Of a DNA stretch of 64,000 nt, positions 1-8,778 are shown one piece after another (the first letter of the stretch is position 1; every line of letters begins with the position of its first letter). Position numbers and translations under genes: made by a program. This stretch comes from Emticicia sp. CRIBPO (GTDB lineage: Bacteria; Bacteroidota; Bacteroidia; Cytophagales; Spirosomataceae). The notes beneath the pieces are model-generated. The model made no database searches. It was not told the origin of the DNA and saw only the letters and a list, made by a program, of their open reading frames with translations. The stretch spans positions 372,001 through 436,000 of the forward strand of contig NZ_JAAAKV010000004.1 of the NCBI RefSeq assembly GCF_009905725.1, in the 5' to 3' direction.

Positions 1-951
1 CATCGGGGCTCCCCAGCTTTCATCTGTACCGTCGGTACCTGTAGTCGAAGCAGACACTGAGCCGTAGGCAGCCTTGTATTGCTCATAAGCATCAGGCTTG
101 ATCACGCCGCTCCATCCGTCCGAATACCAGGTTCTGTAGCCGTTACCGCCACCGTAAGTATTCTGGAAATTGGGTTTGATGAAAGGTCTTTCAAAAGTAT
201 AGCTTGTGTTGAAGTCTATTCCGAGGCCTTTGGTTCCTGCACCATTCTTGGTAGTAACGAGGATTACACCGTTAGATGCCCTGGAACCGTACAGAGCTGC
301 TGCGTTTGGTCCTTTAAGAACAGATATCTCTTTAATATCATCAGGGTTGATTTCAGACAGACCACCACCTTTGGTTTTATCGTATTGCTGCTGAAGAGGC
401 ACACCATCCACTACGTAAAGTGGTTCGTTGTTGCCTGAAACGGAAGAGGAACCCCTGATCTGGACTGTTGATCCGCTACCCGGGCCACCGTTTGAGGTAA
501 TTCTTACTCCGGCGATTTTTCCGGACAGGGCGTTCACAACGTTAGTCGAGCGTGACTCTGTCAAGCTTTCCCCTTTGACCTCTTGCTGTGAAAACCCCAA
601 AGACTTTTTTTCGCGTGAAATACCTAAGGCTGTTACTACTACTTCACTCAATAGTTTGGTATCGGGGGCCATGATAACATCAAGCTTGGATTTGTTTTCA
701 ACTTTAATTTCAATGCCGGCATAACCGATGGCACTGAAAACCAAAACCGCATCTGAAGAAGGTACTTTGATCGTAAAAGATCCTTCGGCGTTGGTTATGG
801 TACCGATACTGGTACCTTTAACAAGGACGGAAACTCCGGGTAAAGACCCTTCGCTGGCAGAACTTACAACTCCTGAAACCACTTTTTCCTGGGCGAAAAC
901 AAAAGAGGAAAAAGCAATCAGCATGTAAATCAACGGTACAACTCTCTTCAT
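1..951 (-). CDS. SusC/RagA family TonB-linked outer membrane protein, N-terminal part (cut by window edge)
   Basis: The first 317 codons are present and the gene continues past the left edge. The start is the ATG at 949-951, giving MKRVVPLIYMLIAFSSF and a signal peptide ending near VFAQ. A carboxypeptidase-D-like regulatory domain follows (about residues 25-95, with GTSIGTITNAEGSF), then the TonB plug domain, recognised by QIRGSSSVSGNNEPLYVVDG and the SusC motif ALYGSRASNGVILVTTK. Family members import glycans or peptides across the outer membrane, powered by TonB and paired with a SusD lipoprotein. The partner would lie left of the window. The plug begins with TALGISREKKSLGF rather than the usual VVVGYGT..K, so this is a different SusC subgroup from the one at 59959-63198. 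The substrate cannot be inferred. Confidence 0.93.
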   Translation of the reverse strand, partial: MKRVVPLIYMLIAFSSFVFAQEKVVSGVVSSASEGSLPGVSVLVKGTSIGTITNAEGSFTIKVPSSDAVLVFSAIGYAGIEIKVENKSKLDVIMAPDTKLLSEVVVTALGISREKKSLGFSQQEVKGESLTESRSTNVVNALSGKIAGVRITSNGGPGSGSTVQIRGSSSVSGNNEPLYVVDGVPLQQQYDKTKGGGLSEINPDDIKEISVLKGPNAAALYGSRASNGVILVTTKNGAGTKGLGIDFNTSYTFERPFIKPNFQNTYGGGNGYRTWYSDGWSGVIKPDAYEQYKAAYGSVSASTTGTDGTDESWGAPM

Positions 952-1607
952 AATCATCTTTAGTTTAGTTTAATTCACGTTATTTTAGATTTACCACCAA
1001 CCTAAACCATATTTATCTCCGACCGCTCAGATATAAGTCTATAGTTTAATGTCGGTGGCAATGAGAACGTCTCCCTGAACCTTTCTTCCGGAAACGCACA
1101 TTAATTGTGGTCAAACGAAACCATCGCCAAAAACTACGACAGTCTCATCACTTAGTGCTTTGTTGTACTACCTTTTTACATTTGATCTTAATAAACAGGA
1201 ATTTATCAAGTCCGCGTTGTGGCCGGAATCCAGCCATCTTATTTTGTATCAGCTGTTCACTTTTTGCGGTCGGAAGTAAACAGTAGAAGAATTCTTAATT
1301 GTATTATTTTAATAAATACAATTCAATGTTAAAAATAAAAATTAATTAATGGAAAATAATTTGGCAAAAAGATAAAAAAAATGAAAAAAAACATAATAAT
1401 GTTAAATGCAAGATAGAAATTATGCAATTTTTTTTGATTTTGAAGAATTTTATACTTTTTGCTTTAAGTTAATTTTAAGTTTAAAAATTGCTAGTTATGT
1501 GTTTAAAAATTAAAATTTTGTTGATTTTTGGTTTAATATTATACGTATTCTTATGGTATTTTTATTAAAATGATAAAAATAAGTTTGAAAATAATTTTAA
1601 AAACTTG

Positions 1608-1726
1608 TTTGATAATTGTATTTATTATAGTTTTGCTGATGTATTTCATCAATCGCCTAAGAATCATTATTTGTTCCCTAAACTATAAGCAAAAAGAAAG
1701 CCCCGGATTTCGGGGTTTTTTCTTTT
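1608..1726 (+). ncRNA. Candidate small RNA: orphan promoter plus intrinsic terminator
   Basis: On the plus strand TTTG (1608-1611) lies 16 bases before TAGTTTTG (1628-1635), matching the Bacteroidota -33/-7 pattern. About 65 bases downstream of the -7 box there is a hairpin (CCCCG 1701-1705, CGGGG 1711-1715) followed by a T-rich run. No ORF lies between. Transcription would give an RNA of about 80 nt. This is inference from the two signals alone. The hairpin could instead serve the minus-strand gene that ends at 1906. Confidence 0.3.
1696..1726. terminator. Bidirectional intrinsic terminator hairpin
   Basis: A 5-bp GC stem (CCCCG/CGGGG, 1701-1715) has an A/G-rich left flank and a T-rich right flank, so it can end transcription on either strand. 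On the minus strand it would back up the terminator at 1850-1880. Confidence 0.65.
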
Positions 1727-1849
1727 ATACCCCTTTCCGTTTGTTTTGATCTGGTAATAATCCGTGAAACGGACCTTTGTGACAGAATGCCCGCAGAGCC
1801 GGTTTTTGCGGCAGGCAGGTCTTGACATAGTATAATGCTACCTTTAAAT

Positions 1850-1880
1850 AAAAAAGCCGCTGATCTGTTCAGCGGCTTTT
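1850..1880 (-). terminator. Intrinsic terminator of the gamma-glutamyltransferase gene
   Basis: An 8-bp perfect stem (GCCGCTGA 1855-1862 with TCAGCGGC 1869-1876) is followed on the minus strand by a run of T, 25 bases after the stop codon of the gene ending at 1906. Confidence 0.85.
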
Positions 1881-1905
1881 CAATGGTATTAAACAAAGGT
1901 GAGTC

Positions 1906-3675
1906 TCAATATCCTATACTCGTGTTGTCAGCCCGTGGGTCAGAGGCTCCTTCAAGGACGCCCCCGGGGTGTAGCATAATGCAATCCATACGGCCCAAAG
2001 TGCCTTTCTGGGCGTCAATGATATAGCCCCTGGCCCTCAGTTTCTCCACCGTCTTGTCTGAAAAGGCATTGGGTTCATAGACCGTCCTGTCAGGAAGCCA
2101 CTGGTGGTGAAATTTCAGGGCATTTACGGCCTGTTGCATCGTCATGCCATGTTCTGTTACATTCAATATCGTCTGGAACACTGAAGTGATGATGGTAGAT
2201 CCCCCCGGAGTACCTACGGTCATGAAAAATTTACCGTCCTTTTCAACGATGGTGGGTGTCATGGAAGAAAGCATTCTTTTCTCCGGCTGAATTTCGTTGG
2301 CTTTGTTGCCGATCAGCCCGAACATGTTCGGTACACCGGCTTTGATGCTGAAGTCGTCCATTTCATTGTTCATCAGGAATCCGCCGCCTTTTACAACTAC
2401 TTTACTGCCATATCCCCCGTTGAGGGTGGTGGTGATTGAAACAGCGTTACCTTCCTTATCTACCACAGAATAGTGGGTGGTTTCATCTGATTCGTATCCC
2501 GGCACATCACCGCCGCCTACATCCTTGCTGTCTGAAGCCTTCGCAAAATTAAAATCGGCCCAGCGTTTATTCAGGTATTCATAACTGATCAGTTCTTTGA
2601 TCGGCACTTTTACAAAATCCATGTCACCCAGCCATTTGGAGCGGTCGGCATAGACCCTTCTTTCGGCTTCTATCATCACCTGGACGGTTGAATCGGAGTT
2701 CCAGCCCCATTTTTTCAGCGGAAAAGGCTCGACTGTTCTCAGCAATTGCATCAGGGCAATTCCACCGCTCGAAGACGGTGGCATGGTAATGATCTTATAG
2801 TTTTTATAGGAAGCAGCAATAGGCTCTCTCCATACAGAATGATATTTTTTCAGGTCTTCGTGAGAGATGATGCCACCTCCGTTTTTCATTTCACTGACAA
2901 GTAGGTCGGCCACTTCGCCTTCATAAAATCCCTCACGGCCTTTTTTCTGTATCAGTCTCAATGTCTTGCCAAGGTCCTGCTGAACCAGCAAGTCTCCTTT
3001 TGCCCACGGTCTTTTATCCGGGTGTATAAAATAAGTGGTGTTGTCACCATTCACTTTCATGAAATTGCTTTTCTGGTTGTTTAGTCCCAAAGCTTCCCTG
3101 TCGGTCAGTACAATGCCTTTTTCTGCAAGGTCAATAGAAGGCTGGACGATTTTTTCCCAGGACAGTTTTCCGAATTTTTTATGCATTTCGGTCATCCCGT
3201 CTACAGAACCCGGCACACCGCTCGCGAGGTGTCCGAGGAGGCTCAGTCCCTGTATCACCTCACCTTTGGCATCAAGGTACATGTCCCTGCTGGCTTTTAA
3301 AGGGGCTTTTTCTCTGAAGTCCAGGGTGTAGGCCTTGCCGTTTTTATCCCTGATTACCGCAAATCCGCCCCCGCCAAGGTTACCCGCAAAAGGAAAAGTG
3401 ACCACCAAGGCAAAATGCGTGGCGATAGCGGCGTCAATGGCATTACCACCGGCTTTGAGTATTTCTACACCTACTTTGGAGGCTTCGGGATGGGCTGAGG
3501 CCACCATGCCGTTTTCACCGGTTACTCCTTTTTTATCCGAAAAGAAGGGCTTCTGATCGGGGTCTTCAACAAACAGGGAGAAGAGGTCTTTTGGCTCAGA
3601 GCTTTTTACCGGTTTCTGACCTGTTTTACAGGATATTACAATAGACAGAACTACAAGGCAGGTAATTTTTTTCAT
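1906..3675 (-). CDS. ggt: Gamma-glutamyltransferase (lipoprotein form)
   Basis: 589 aa, the usual length for a gamma-glutamyltransferase proenzyme. It cleaves gamma-glutamyl bonds of glutathione and related compounds in the periplasm or at the outer membrane. The N terminus MKKITCLVVLSIVISC has a lipobox-like VISC, so it is probably lipid-anchored at Cys16. The autoprocessing nucleophile is Thr399 in ETTHYSVVD, which would start the small subunit. Supporting motifs are GGNAIDAAIATHFAL and the oxyanion-region MPPSSSGGIALMQLL in the large subunit, and GGGFLMNNEMDDFS and TVGTPGGSTIITSV in the small subunit. It is a single-gene unit with a strong terminator behind it. No truncation or missing catalytic residue was seen. 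Confidence 0.95.
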   Translation of the reverse strand: MKKITCLVVLSIVISCKTGQKPVKSSEPKDLFSLFVEDPDQKPFFSDKKGVTGENGMVASAHPEASKVGVEILKAGGNAIDAAIATHFALVVTFPFAGNLGGGGFAVIRDKNGKAYTLDFREKAPLKASRDMYLDAKGEVIQGLSLLGHLASGVPGSVDGMTEMHKKFGKLSWEKIVQPSIDLAEKGIVLTDREALGLNNQKSNFMKVNGDNTTYFIHPDKRPWAKGDLLVQQDLGKTLRLIQKKGREGFYEGEVADLLVSEMKNGGGIISHEDLKKYHSVWREPIAASYKNYKIITMPPSSSGGIALMQLLRTVEPFPLKKWGWNSDSTVQVMIEAERRVYADRSKWLGDMDFVKVPIKELISYEYLNKRWADFNFAKASDSKDVGGGDVPGYESDETTHYSVVDKEGNAVSITTTLNGGYGSKVVVKGGGFLMNNEMDDFSIKAGVPNMFGLIGNKANEIQPEKRMLSSMTPTIVEKDGKFFMTVGTPGGSTIITSVFQTILNVTEHGMTMQQAVNALKFHHQWLPDRTVYEPNAFSDKTVEKLRARGYIIDAQKGTLGRMDCIMLHPGGVLEGASDPRADNTSIGY

Positions 3676-3807
3676 AGTTTAGAATTATAATGATGAATGT
3701 ACAAAATTTTCAGAAGACACAAACAACCGGGCCTTGTTTTGTCGAAAAAGTAAAGGTAAATATTAGAATAATTTAAAAACAGGAAAATGTCGGATTTTGA
3801 TAAAAGC

Positions 3808-3846
3808 AAAAAAGCCCGGCTGGAGTTTTCCAGGCCGGACTTTCAG
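3808..3846 (-). terminator. Intrinsic terminator of the ECF/anti-sigma/DUF4097-like operon
   Basis: An imperfect GC-rich stem (AAAGCCCGGC-TGG paired with CCAGGCCGGACTTT, one mismatch and one bulge) follows the stop of the gene ending at 3861 by about 15 bases. The following minus-strand sequence is T-rich. Confidence 0.75.
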
Positions 3847-3860
3847 CGTATCTGTAACTT

Positions 3861-4943
3861 TTACTTTATTTTGACATCCCCGTAGTTCGAAACGATGGTG
3901 ATCCTGGCGTCTGATGTTTTGGTGCCGATTTTGCCCACATAGTTGTTAGACATGCGTTGCACTACTTTTCCGGCTTTTTTAGCGTCCTGTTCAGTATTTT
4001 TTACAAATCTCACGGTTCTTTCATTGTTGATCTTCAAATCTGAATTTGTCATTTTGATGTCAAAGTCAGCATTGAAGTTCTCGCCGAAAGGCAGATCAAT
4101 GGTCGTATAATTACATTTTATTTCAACATCCTTAACCTTGTCGTCAATTTTAGTGATCTTCAGGTCATCGGAATAATTCAATTTAAGTTTTACCGCTTCC
4201 TTGATCGTGCCGATGATGCCTTCGGAATAGTTGAGGATGCCCTGAATGTCGGTGATCTGCCTGATGTTCAGATTTCCGTGGTTATTATTCAGGATCAGGT
4301 TGCTGGCGTTATCAATGTTCAGAGAGGCGTAATTGGAGCGGAGGTCTCCGCCGTTCATAGAGTGAATATTGGCCTTACCGAAATTCACGCTCACTTTTGA
4401 CAGCCCGTTGCTGATATTGTCGGCGTAAAGGACGCCGTAGCTTTGATTCAGATTAAGAACCGAGCTGAATTCCGGCAGGTAAACATCACCAAATGAGTTG
4501 TTCAGGTTCAGCTCGTTTTCCTGGGGCATATACACCACATAGTCAATCCTGAGGTTTGTTTCTTTGCTTTTATCTTTCGACAGAGCGTTTGACAATTTGA
4601 ATTTTGAGTAAGACGGATTGATGTTCGTCTTGAAAATCACATTGCCGGCTTCCTTATTGTTACTTACCGACACAAGGTTCAGAAAAGAGCTCGCTTTTTC
4701 TTCACTGGGCGAATTCGCGATGATGGTGATGTCTACTTTTACGACATTCTTGTTCCAGAATTTAACCCTGACATCTCCAAACTGGTTGTCAATATTGATC
4801 CTGTCTCTTGAAGTGATGGTGTAGGAATAAGAAAGTTGTTTTCTTTTTTCCAGCATGGTTATCTCGGCCCGCTCGCTGGCCAGAAGCGGAGTCATACTGC
4901 CGCTTGCAGAGAATAACAACACCCATATGATTATTTTTTTCAT
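3861..4943 (-). CDS. Secreted DUF4097-like beta-strand-repeat protein
   Basis: 360 aa from the ATG at 4943, chosen because it opens a clean signal peptide (MKKIIIWVLLFSASGSMTPLLA). An in-frame ATG at 4997 would put 18 polar residues in front of it. The mature part is a run of short beta-strand-like repeats (NQFGDVRVKFW, NNSFGDVYLPEF, NQSYGVLYAD, NYASLNIDN, NNHGNLNIRQI, NYGDVKIK) with regular Asn/Gly turns, as in the DUF4097/putative-adhesin beta-helix families. The exact function is unknown. It is third in a minus-strand operon behind an ECF sigma factor and a putative anti-sigma factor, a common arrangement in Bacteroidota, and may belong to an envelope-stress output. Confidence is good for the fold type and low for the function. 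Confidence 0.8.
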   Translation of the reverse strand: MKKIIIWVLLFSASGSMTPLLASERAEITMLEKRKQLSYSYTITSRDRINIDNQFGDVRVKFWNKNVVKVDITIIANSPSEEKASSFLNLVSVSNNKEAGNVIFKTNINPSYSKFKLSNALSKDKSKETNLRIDYVVYMPQENELNLNNSFGDVYLPEFSSVLNLNQSYGVLYADNISNGLSKVSVNFGKANIHSMNGGDLRSNYASLNIDNASNLILNNNHGNLNIRQITDIQGILNYSEGIIGTIKEAVKLKLNYSDDLKITKIDDKVKDVEIKCNYTTIDLPFGENFNADFDIKMTNSDLKINNERTVRFVKNTEQDAKKAGKVVQRMSNNYVGKIGTKTSDARITIVSNYGDVKIK

Positions 4944-5047
4944 CTTTGGTATTTTTAAAATTTGATATCTGGTGATCTTCTTCGTTCCTGCCTGCACATG
5001 TCCGGACCACCGTGAAATATGATCATTGATTATAACTGACGTTGCGT

Positions 5048-5584
5048 TTAAATCAGTCCCGGTTTTTCTTTTTCTTTAAATTTCTCACCTATCTGGTTTT
5101 GCTTGTTTAAAAGCTCAATCTGCCATTGAAGGTTTTGTATCATGGCCTTGATCAGCTCTTCCTGGTTCGGATTGTTCGGAAGCTCGGCTTTCAAAGTCTT
5201 ATAGTTTTCTTCCAGCACTATCAGGTCTCCTAAAAACTCATTATAAAGCTCCGGAGCGGCGGTTTTGATAAATTTCAACTCATCTCTTTTCTTTTCGATC
5301 ATCGAGGTATAAGAGATCAGTGTGTTGGCCGAATTCGGGTCCATGAGGGTATATTCGGGATTCTGAGAGGCCGGTTTTGCATATCTTCCCAACAGATAAC
5401 CAATAGACAGCACAATAAGAATGCCCGCTGCCATACTGAAGTTAAACTGCATTTTTCTGAAGATTTTGAATTTGCCGGATTCTTTGGTTTTCATCTTCTT
5501 CTCCATCCTCGCCCACAGTTCTGCCGGAACTTCACGATCATCAAACGCACTTCTGTTTTCTTTTACGAAATCTTCTATTCTCAT
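5048..5584 (-). CDS. Putative anti-sigma factor with one membrane segment
   Basis: 178 aa. The cytoplasmic N-terminal part (about 1-50, MRIEDFVKENRSAFDD...) is followed by one transmembrane helix at about 51-67 (FSMAAGILIVLSIGYLLGRY) and a periplasmic helical tail (about 100-170) with coiled-coil character (LEENYKTLKAEL, MIQNLQWQIELLNKQNQ). It starts 15 bases after the stop of the ECF sigma gene, so the two are probably translated together. The size, topology and position fit a regulator that holds the sigma factor at the membrane. No zinc-binding HxxxCxxC anti-sigma motif is visible, so the role is inferred from context. Confidence 0.75.
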   Translation of the reverse strand: MRIEDFVKENRSAFDDREVPAELWARMEKKMKTKESGKFKIFRKMQFNFSMAAGILIVLSIGYLLGRYAKPASQNPEYTLMDPNSANTLISYTSMIEKKRDELKFIKTAAPELYNEFLGDLIVLEENYKTLKAELPNNPNQEELIKAMIQNLQWQIELLNKQNQIGEKFKEKEKPGLI

Positions 5585-5599
5585 AATACTTACGGTTTA

Positions 5600-6160
5600 T
5601 CAACCCATTGTTGACATAATGGACAATAATTTTTGTTTTGCTCTCAGGTACTGGCTTCTTGATGTACTTTCATTGATAGACAGTATCTGACTGATTTCAT
5701 CGTGGTCATATCCTTCAAAAAGATAAAGTGACAGCACCACCCTGAAACCCTGGGGAAGCTGCTCCATTCCCCTTTTGATTTTTTGAATCGTTTCCTGCTT
5801 TTCTTCAAAAATGAACTCGTCATTTACTTCATCAGGCCTGCTCTCGATGATCTTGTCGTCTATTTCTGTCAGGCTGAGTTTCTGGCTCCTGAGCTGGTTG
5901 ATGGCTTTGTTGATGACGATGGTCTTAAGCCACGCCCCGAACGCCGATTCAGCCCTGAACGAGTTGATCTTGGTGAAAGCATCCAGGAAAGCTTCCTGCA
6001 GCACATCTTCCGCTTCAGTTTCATTGTTTAATATCCTGATACATACATTATACATAGCCTTCGAGTAAAGCCTGTAGATTTCATACTGGGCTTTTCTGTC
6101 GCCTTGCTTGCACAATTCAATAAGCTCTGAATTTTTTTCTATGTATTCAGCTATTTTCAA
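5600..6160 (-). CDS. ECF (sigma-70 family) RNA polymerase sigma factor
   Basis: 186 aa. Region 2 spans about residues 20-90, with YSKAMYNVCIRILNNETEAEDVLQEAFLDAF (the DVLQEAF core) and FGAWLKTIVINKAINQLR. Region 4 spans about 130-180, with LPQGFRVVLSLYLFEGYDHDEI and a helix-turn-helix around ISQILSINESTSRSQYLRAKQKL. There is no region 1 or 3, as expected for ECF factors. It leads a three-gene operon with the putative anti-sigma factor and the DUF4097-like protein. A perfect 12-bp palindrome lies about 38 bases upstream (6198-6209). Confidence 0.95.
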   Translation of the reverse strand: MKIAEYIEKNSELIELCKQGDRKAQYEIYRLYSKAMYNVCIRILNNETEAEDVLQEAFLDAFTKINSFRAESAFGAWLKTIVINKAINQLRSQKLSLTEIDDKIIESRPDEVNDEFIFEEKQETIQKIKRGMEQLPQGFRVVLSLYLFEGYDHDEISQILSINESTSRSQYLRAKQKLLSIMSTMG

Positions 6161-6197
6161 TTAATTGATAGTTTTAGGAACAATGCTGCTTAAAAAT

Positions 6198-6209
6198 CTT
6201 ATCGATAAG
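6198..6209. promoter_or_regulatory. 12-bp palindrome upstream of the ECF sigma operon
   Basis: CTTATCGATAAG is a perfect palindrome 38 bases before the sigma factor start and could be an operator. There is no second copy nearby, and a 12-bp palindrome in AT-rich DNA can arise by chance. Confidence 0.25.
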
Positions 6210-6354
6210 CGATTCAAAAAATCTGGTTTAACTTAAATTACAACTCAATGACAACATGCTCACCAAGATGTTGCATATTTCTTTTAAAATTTCTTAATTA
6301 AAGTGAAATTTATCACTATTTACTGCGTTGCCGTCTTTCAGGGCCGGTTCTATG

Positions 6355-6400
6355 CAAAAAAGAAGCCCTCTTTCCGGTTTAGAAAGAAGGCTTCTTTTTA
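6355..6400 (-). terminator. Intrinsic terminator of the M1 metallopeptidase gene
   Basis: A long stem (AAAAAGAAGCC-CTCTTTC with GAAAGAAG-GCTTCTTTTT) starts about 18 bases after the stop codon at 6418. Its A/T flanks make it usable on both strands. Confidence 0.85.
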
Positions 6401-6417
6401 TATTCATCTGAAACAGC

Positions 6418-8778
6418 TTAGTTATTTCCACTGCTTTGGGTAGAGGCCGGCTGGTTCTTTCTGGCTTCCTGCATAGGGTTGGCCGGAGCGGTAAACGGTC
6501 TCTGCTTGAACAACTGGAATTTGGTCGGTTGTTCAGGCTCACGCGGGAACACGTTATTGGCTGTGTCAATATCTGCGATTTCATAGAAAGGATCCAGTTT
6601 GAATTTCTTCACTTTCTGTTTGGTAGAAATCGTTTTAGAAATTTCACCGTCGTTCATTCTCCAGATTTCTGCAGGGTATCTCAATACCTCTGAAGTACCA
6701 TCTTCATATTCCAGCTGAATGATCACCGGCATCACCAGACCACCTTTGTTTTTAAGTTTGATGCTGTAGAAGTTCATACCTGAGCTCAGCAGTTTCTGGT
6801 CTTCTTCTGAAAGCGAGGCTTTGTATGCATCGAATTTCTTTTTATCGGCATCCGTTACTTCAAAAGGATCATAAGAGTTGTAGAAATCCTTCATGGTCGG
6901 ATCAGCTTCCACTACCGACTGCGGAATATCCTTTTCGTTGCGGATATTGCTCATGGTTTTCTTTTTGGCTTCTGCTTCTTTCCTGGCTTCAGCTTTGGTG
7001 ATTTCCGGATTCTGGGTGTCCAGGGCATACCATTGGATTTCGGCGATGTCCTGATCTACCGCGTCAACGGTATGGAACCAGCCTTTCCAGAACCAGTCAA
7101 GGTCAACGCCCGAGGCGTCTTCCATTGTTCTGAAGAAATCAGCAGGCATAGGGCCTTTGAATGCCCATCTCCTGGCATATTCTTTAAACGCCGCGTCAAA
7201 CAGTTCGCGTCCCATGACGGTTTCACGAAGGATGTTCAAGGCCGTAGCCGGTTTGGCATAGGCATTGTTACCCAGCCCGATCACGTTATCAGAAGAGGAC
7301 ATGATAGGCACCTGCTGGCTTGGGTCTGTTTTCATATAAGCGACAATGTTCTGAGGCTCGCCGCGTCTTGAAGGATAATCTTTGTCCCACTCTTTTTCTG
7401 CCAGGTACTGACAGAAGGTGTTCAGGCCTTCGTCCATCCAGGTCCATTGTCTTTCATCAGAATTGACGATCATCGGGAAGAAATTATGGCCTACTTCGTG
7501 GATAATTACCCCGATCATGCCGTATTTTACCTGCTCAGAGTAGGTTCCGTCAGGTTGCGGACGGCCACCGTTAAAGCTGATCATCGGATATTCCATTCCG
7601 CCGCCCGCAGTGGCGTGGCACGAGATGGCTACAGGATAAGGGTACTCGATCGTACGTTTTCCATAAGATAATAAAGTATGCTCCACCACGCGGGTTGAGT
7701 ATTTTTCCCAAAGCGGGTTGCCTTCTTTAGAGTAGAAAGACATGCTCCAGATTTTTCTGCCGTTGTTGTACACATCGGTTTGCATGGCGTCCCAGACAAA
7801 CCTCCTGGAAGAAGCAAAGGCAAAATCCCTTACGTTTTTGGCGGTATAAATCCAGGTCTGCTTTTTAGTTGATTTGTTTTTCAGTTTTTCTTCAGCTTCT
7901 GCCTGGGTAGCAATGATGACCGGTGTTTTTGAAGTAGAAGCCTCCTTCATTCTCGCCTGCTGGGTTTTGGTCAGTACCTTGGCGTAGTTCTGACATTCGC
8001 CGGTAGCACCCACCAGGTGGTCATCAGGTACAGTAATTTCTACTTTATAATCTCCGAAAGGCAGGGTAAACTCTCCCTGACCCAGGAATTGTTTGTTTTG
8101 CCATCCGCTTACATCATCGTAAACGCACATTCTCGGAAACCAGTGGGCGATGAAATAGTTGTAGTTGCCGTCAGCAGCAAAAAACTCATACCCCGAGCGG
8201 CCGTAATAGGCGGTGATGAAATATTCCCAGTCAATTTTGAAAGAGAAAGCCTGGCCTGTTTTCAGAGCCACAGGAATGTCAACCCTCATCATGGTTCCGT
8301 TGATCGTAAAAGGAATATTAGCTCCTTTGAGGTCTTTGACCAGTTTGATGTTGTATCCGAATTCTTTTTCAGCCTGTCCCGTAATGGCTTTGATCTGCGT
8401 ACCACTCATCTGGGTACTGATGTCTCCGGTTTTGGTCAGGTTACTGGTCGAATTGCCCTTAAAAAGGTTCTGGTCCAGCTGCAGCCACAGGTATTTAAGT
8501 TCATCCGGCGACTGGTTGGTATAGGTAACCACTTCAGACCCGATGATTCTCTGGTTGGCGTCATCCAGCTCAACTTTGATGTCATAGTCGGCTTTGTTCT
8601 GGAAGTAATCTCTGCCGGGAGCCCCTGAGGCCGTTCTGAAAGTGTTTGGGGTCGGTAATTCGGTCCCCATCTGTTCGAATTTGGTATTGGCATTGAAAGA
8701 GCCTCCTGCGGGCCTTTGAGCAAATGCTCCTGTAAAAATACCAAAAGCCAGGGCAATGGTGGTAAGCTTTTTAAACAT
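6418..8778 (-). CDS. Secreted M1-type zinc metallopeptidase
   Basis: 786 aa with a signal peptide (MFKKLTTIALAFGIFTGAFA). The gluzincin zinc site is HEVGH at residues 427-431, with the third ligand Glu450 in WMDEGLNTF. GGGMEYPMISF just upstream corresponds to the substrate-binding GxMEN loop of M1 aminopeptidases. The N-terminal domain has the beta-sandwich seen in this family (for example YTNQSPDELKYLWLQLDQN). The tail ends in a Pro/Gln/Asn-rich stretch (QPASTQSSGNN) and is likely disordered. Its role is probably peptide or protein breakdown in the periplasm or at the cell surface. It is monocistronic with its own terminator. Codon use and composition resemble its neighbours. Confidence 0.92.
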   Translation of the reverse strand: MFKKLTTIALAFGIFTGAFAQRPAGGSFNANTKFEQMGTELPTPNTFRTASGAPGRDYFQNKADYDIKVELDDANQRIIGSEVVTYTNQSPDELKYLWLQLDQNLFKGNSTSNLTKTGDISTQMSGTQIKAITGQAEKEFGYNIKLVKDLKGANIPFTINGTMMRVDIPVALKTGQAFSFKIDWEYFITAYYGRSGYEFFAADGNYNYFIAHWFPRMCVYDDVSGWQNKQFLGQGEFTLPFGDYKVEITVPDDHLVGATGECQNYAKVLTKTQQARMKEASTSKTPVIIATQAEAEEKLKNKSTKKQTWIYTAKNVRDFAFASSRRFVWDAMQTDVYNNGRKIWSMSFYSKEGNPLWEKYSTRVVEHTLLSYGKRTIEYPYPVAISCHATAGGGMEYPMISFNGGRPQPDGTYSEQVKYGMIGVIIHEVGHNFFPMIVNSDERQWTWMDEGLNTFCQYLAEKEWDKDYPSRRGEPQNIVAYMKTDPSQQVPIMSSSDNVIGLGNNAYAKPATALNILRETVMGRELFDAAFKEYARRWAFKGPMPADFFRTMEDASGVDLDWFWKGWFHTVDAVDQDIAEIQWYALDTQNPEITKAEARKEAEAKKKTMSNIRNEKDIPQSVVEADPTMKDFYNSYDPFEVTDADKKKFDAYKASLSEEDQKLLSSGMNFYSIKLKNKGGLVMPVIIQLEYEDGTSEVLRYPAEIWRMNDGEISKTISTKQKVKKFKLDPFYEIADIDTANNVFPREPEQPTKFQLFKQRPFTAPANPMQEARKNQPASTQSSGNN

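Larger units (their letters stand above)
952..1905. other. Long AT-rich intergenic region
   Basis: There is no credible protein gene between the SusC start and the end of the gamma-glutamyltransferase gene. About 1300-1680 is extremely AT-rich. The visible structure is a promoter-like pair at 1608-1635, a bidirectional hairpin terminator at 1696-1726 and a second terminator at 1850-1880. The side next to SusC should contain that gene's promoter, but I found no exact TAnnTTTG box there. Confidence 0.6.

Noticed and set aside
4943-4997. Upstream start for the DUF4097-like protein
   Set aside because: It would place 18 polar residues before the signal peptide, so the ATG at 4943 is preferred.
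8017-8628. 203-codon open frame antisense to the M1-type peptidase gene
   Set aside because: Shadow frame across a gene with intact zinc-site motifs.
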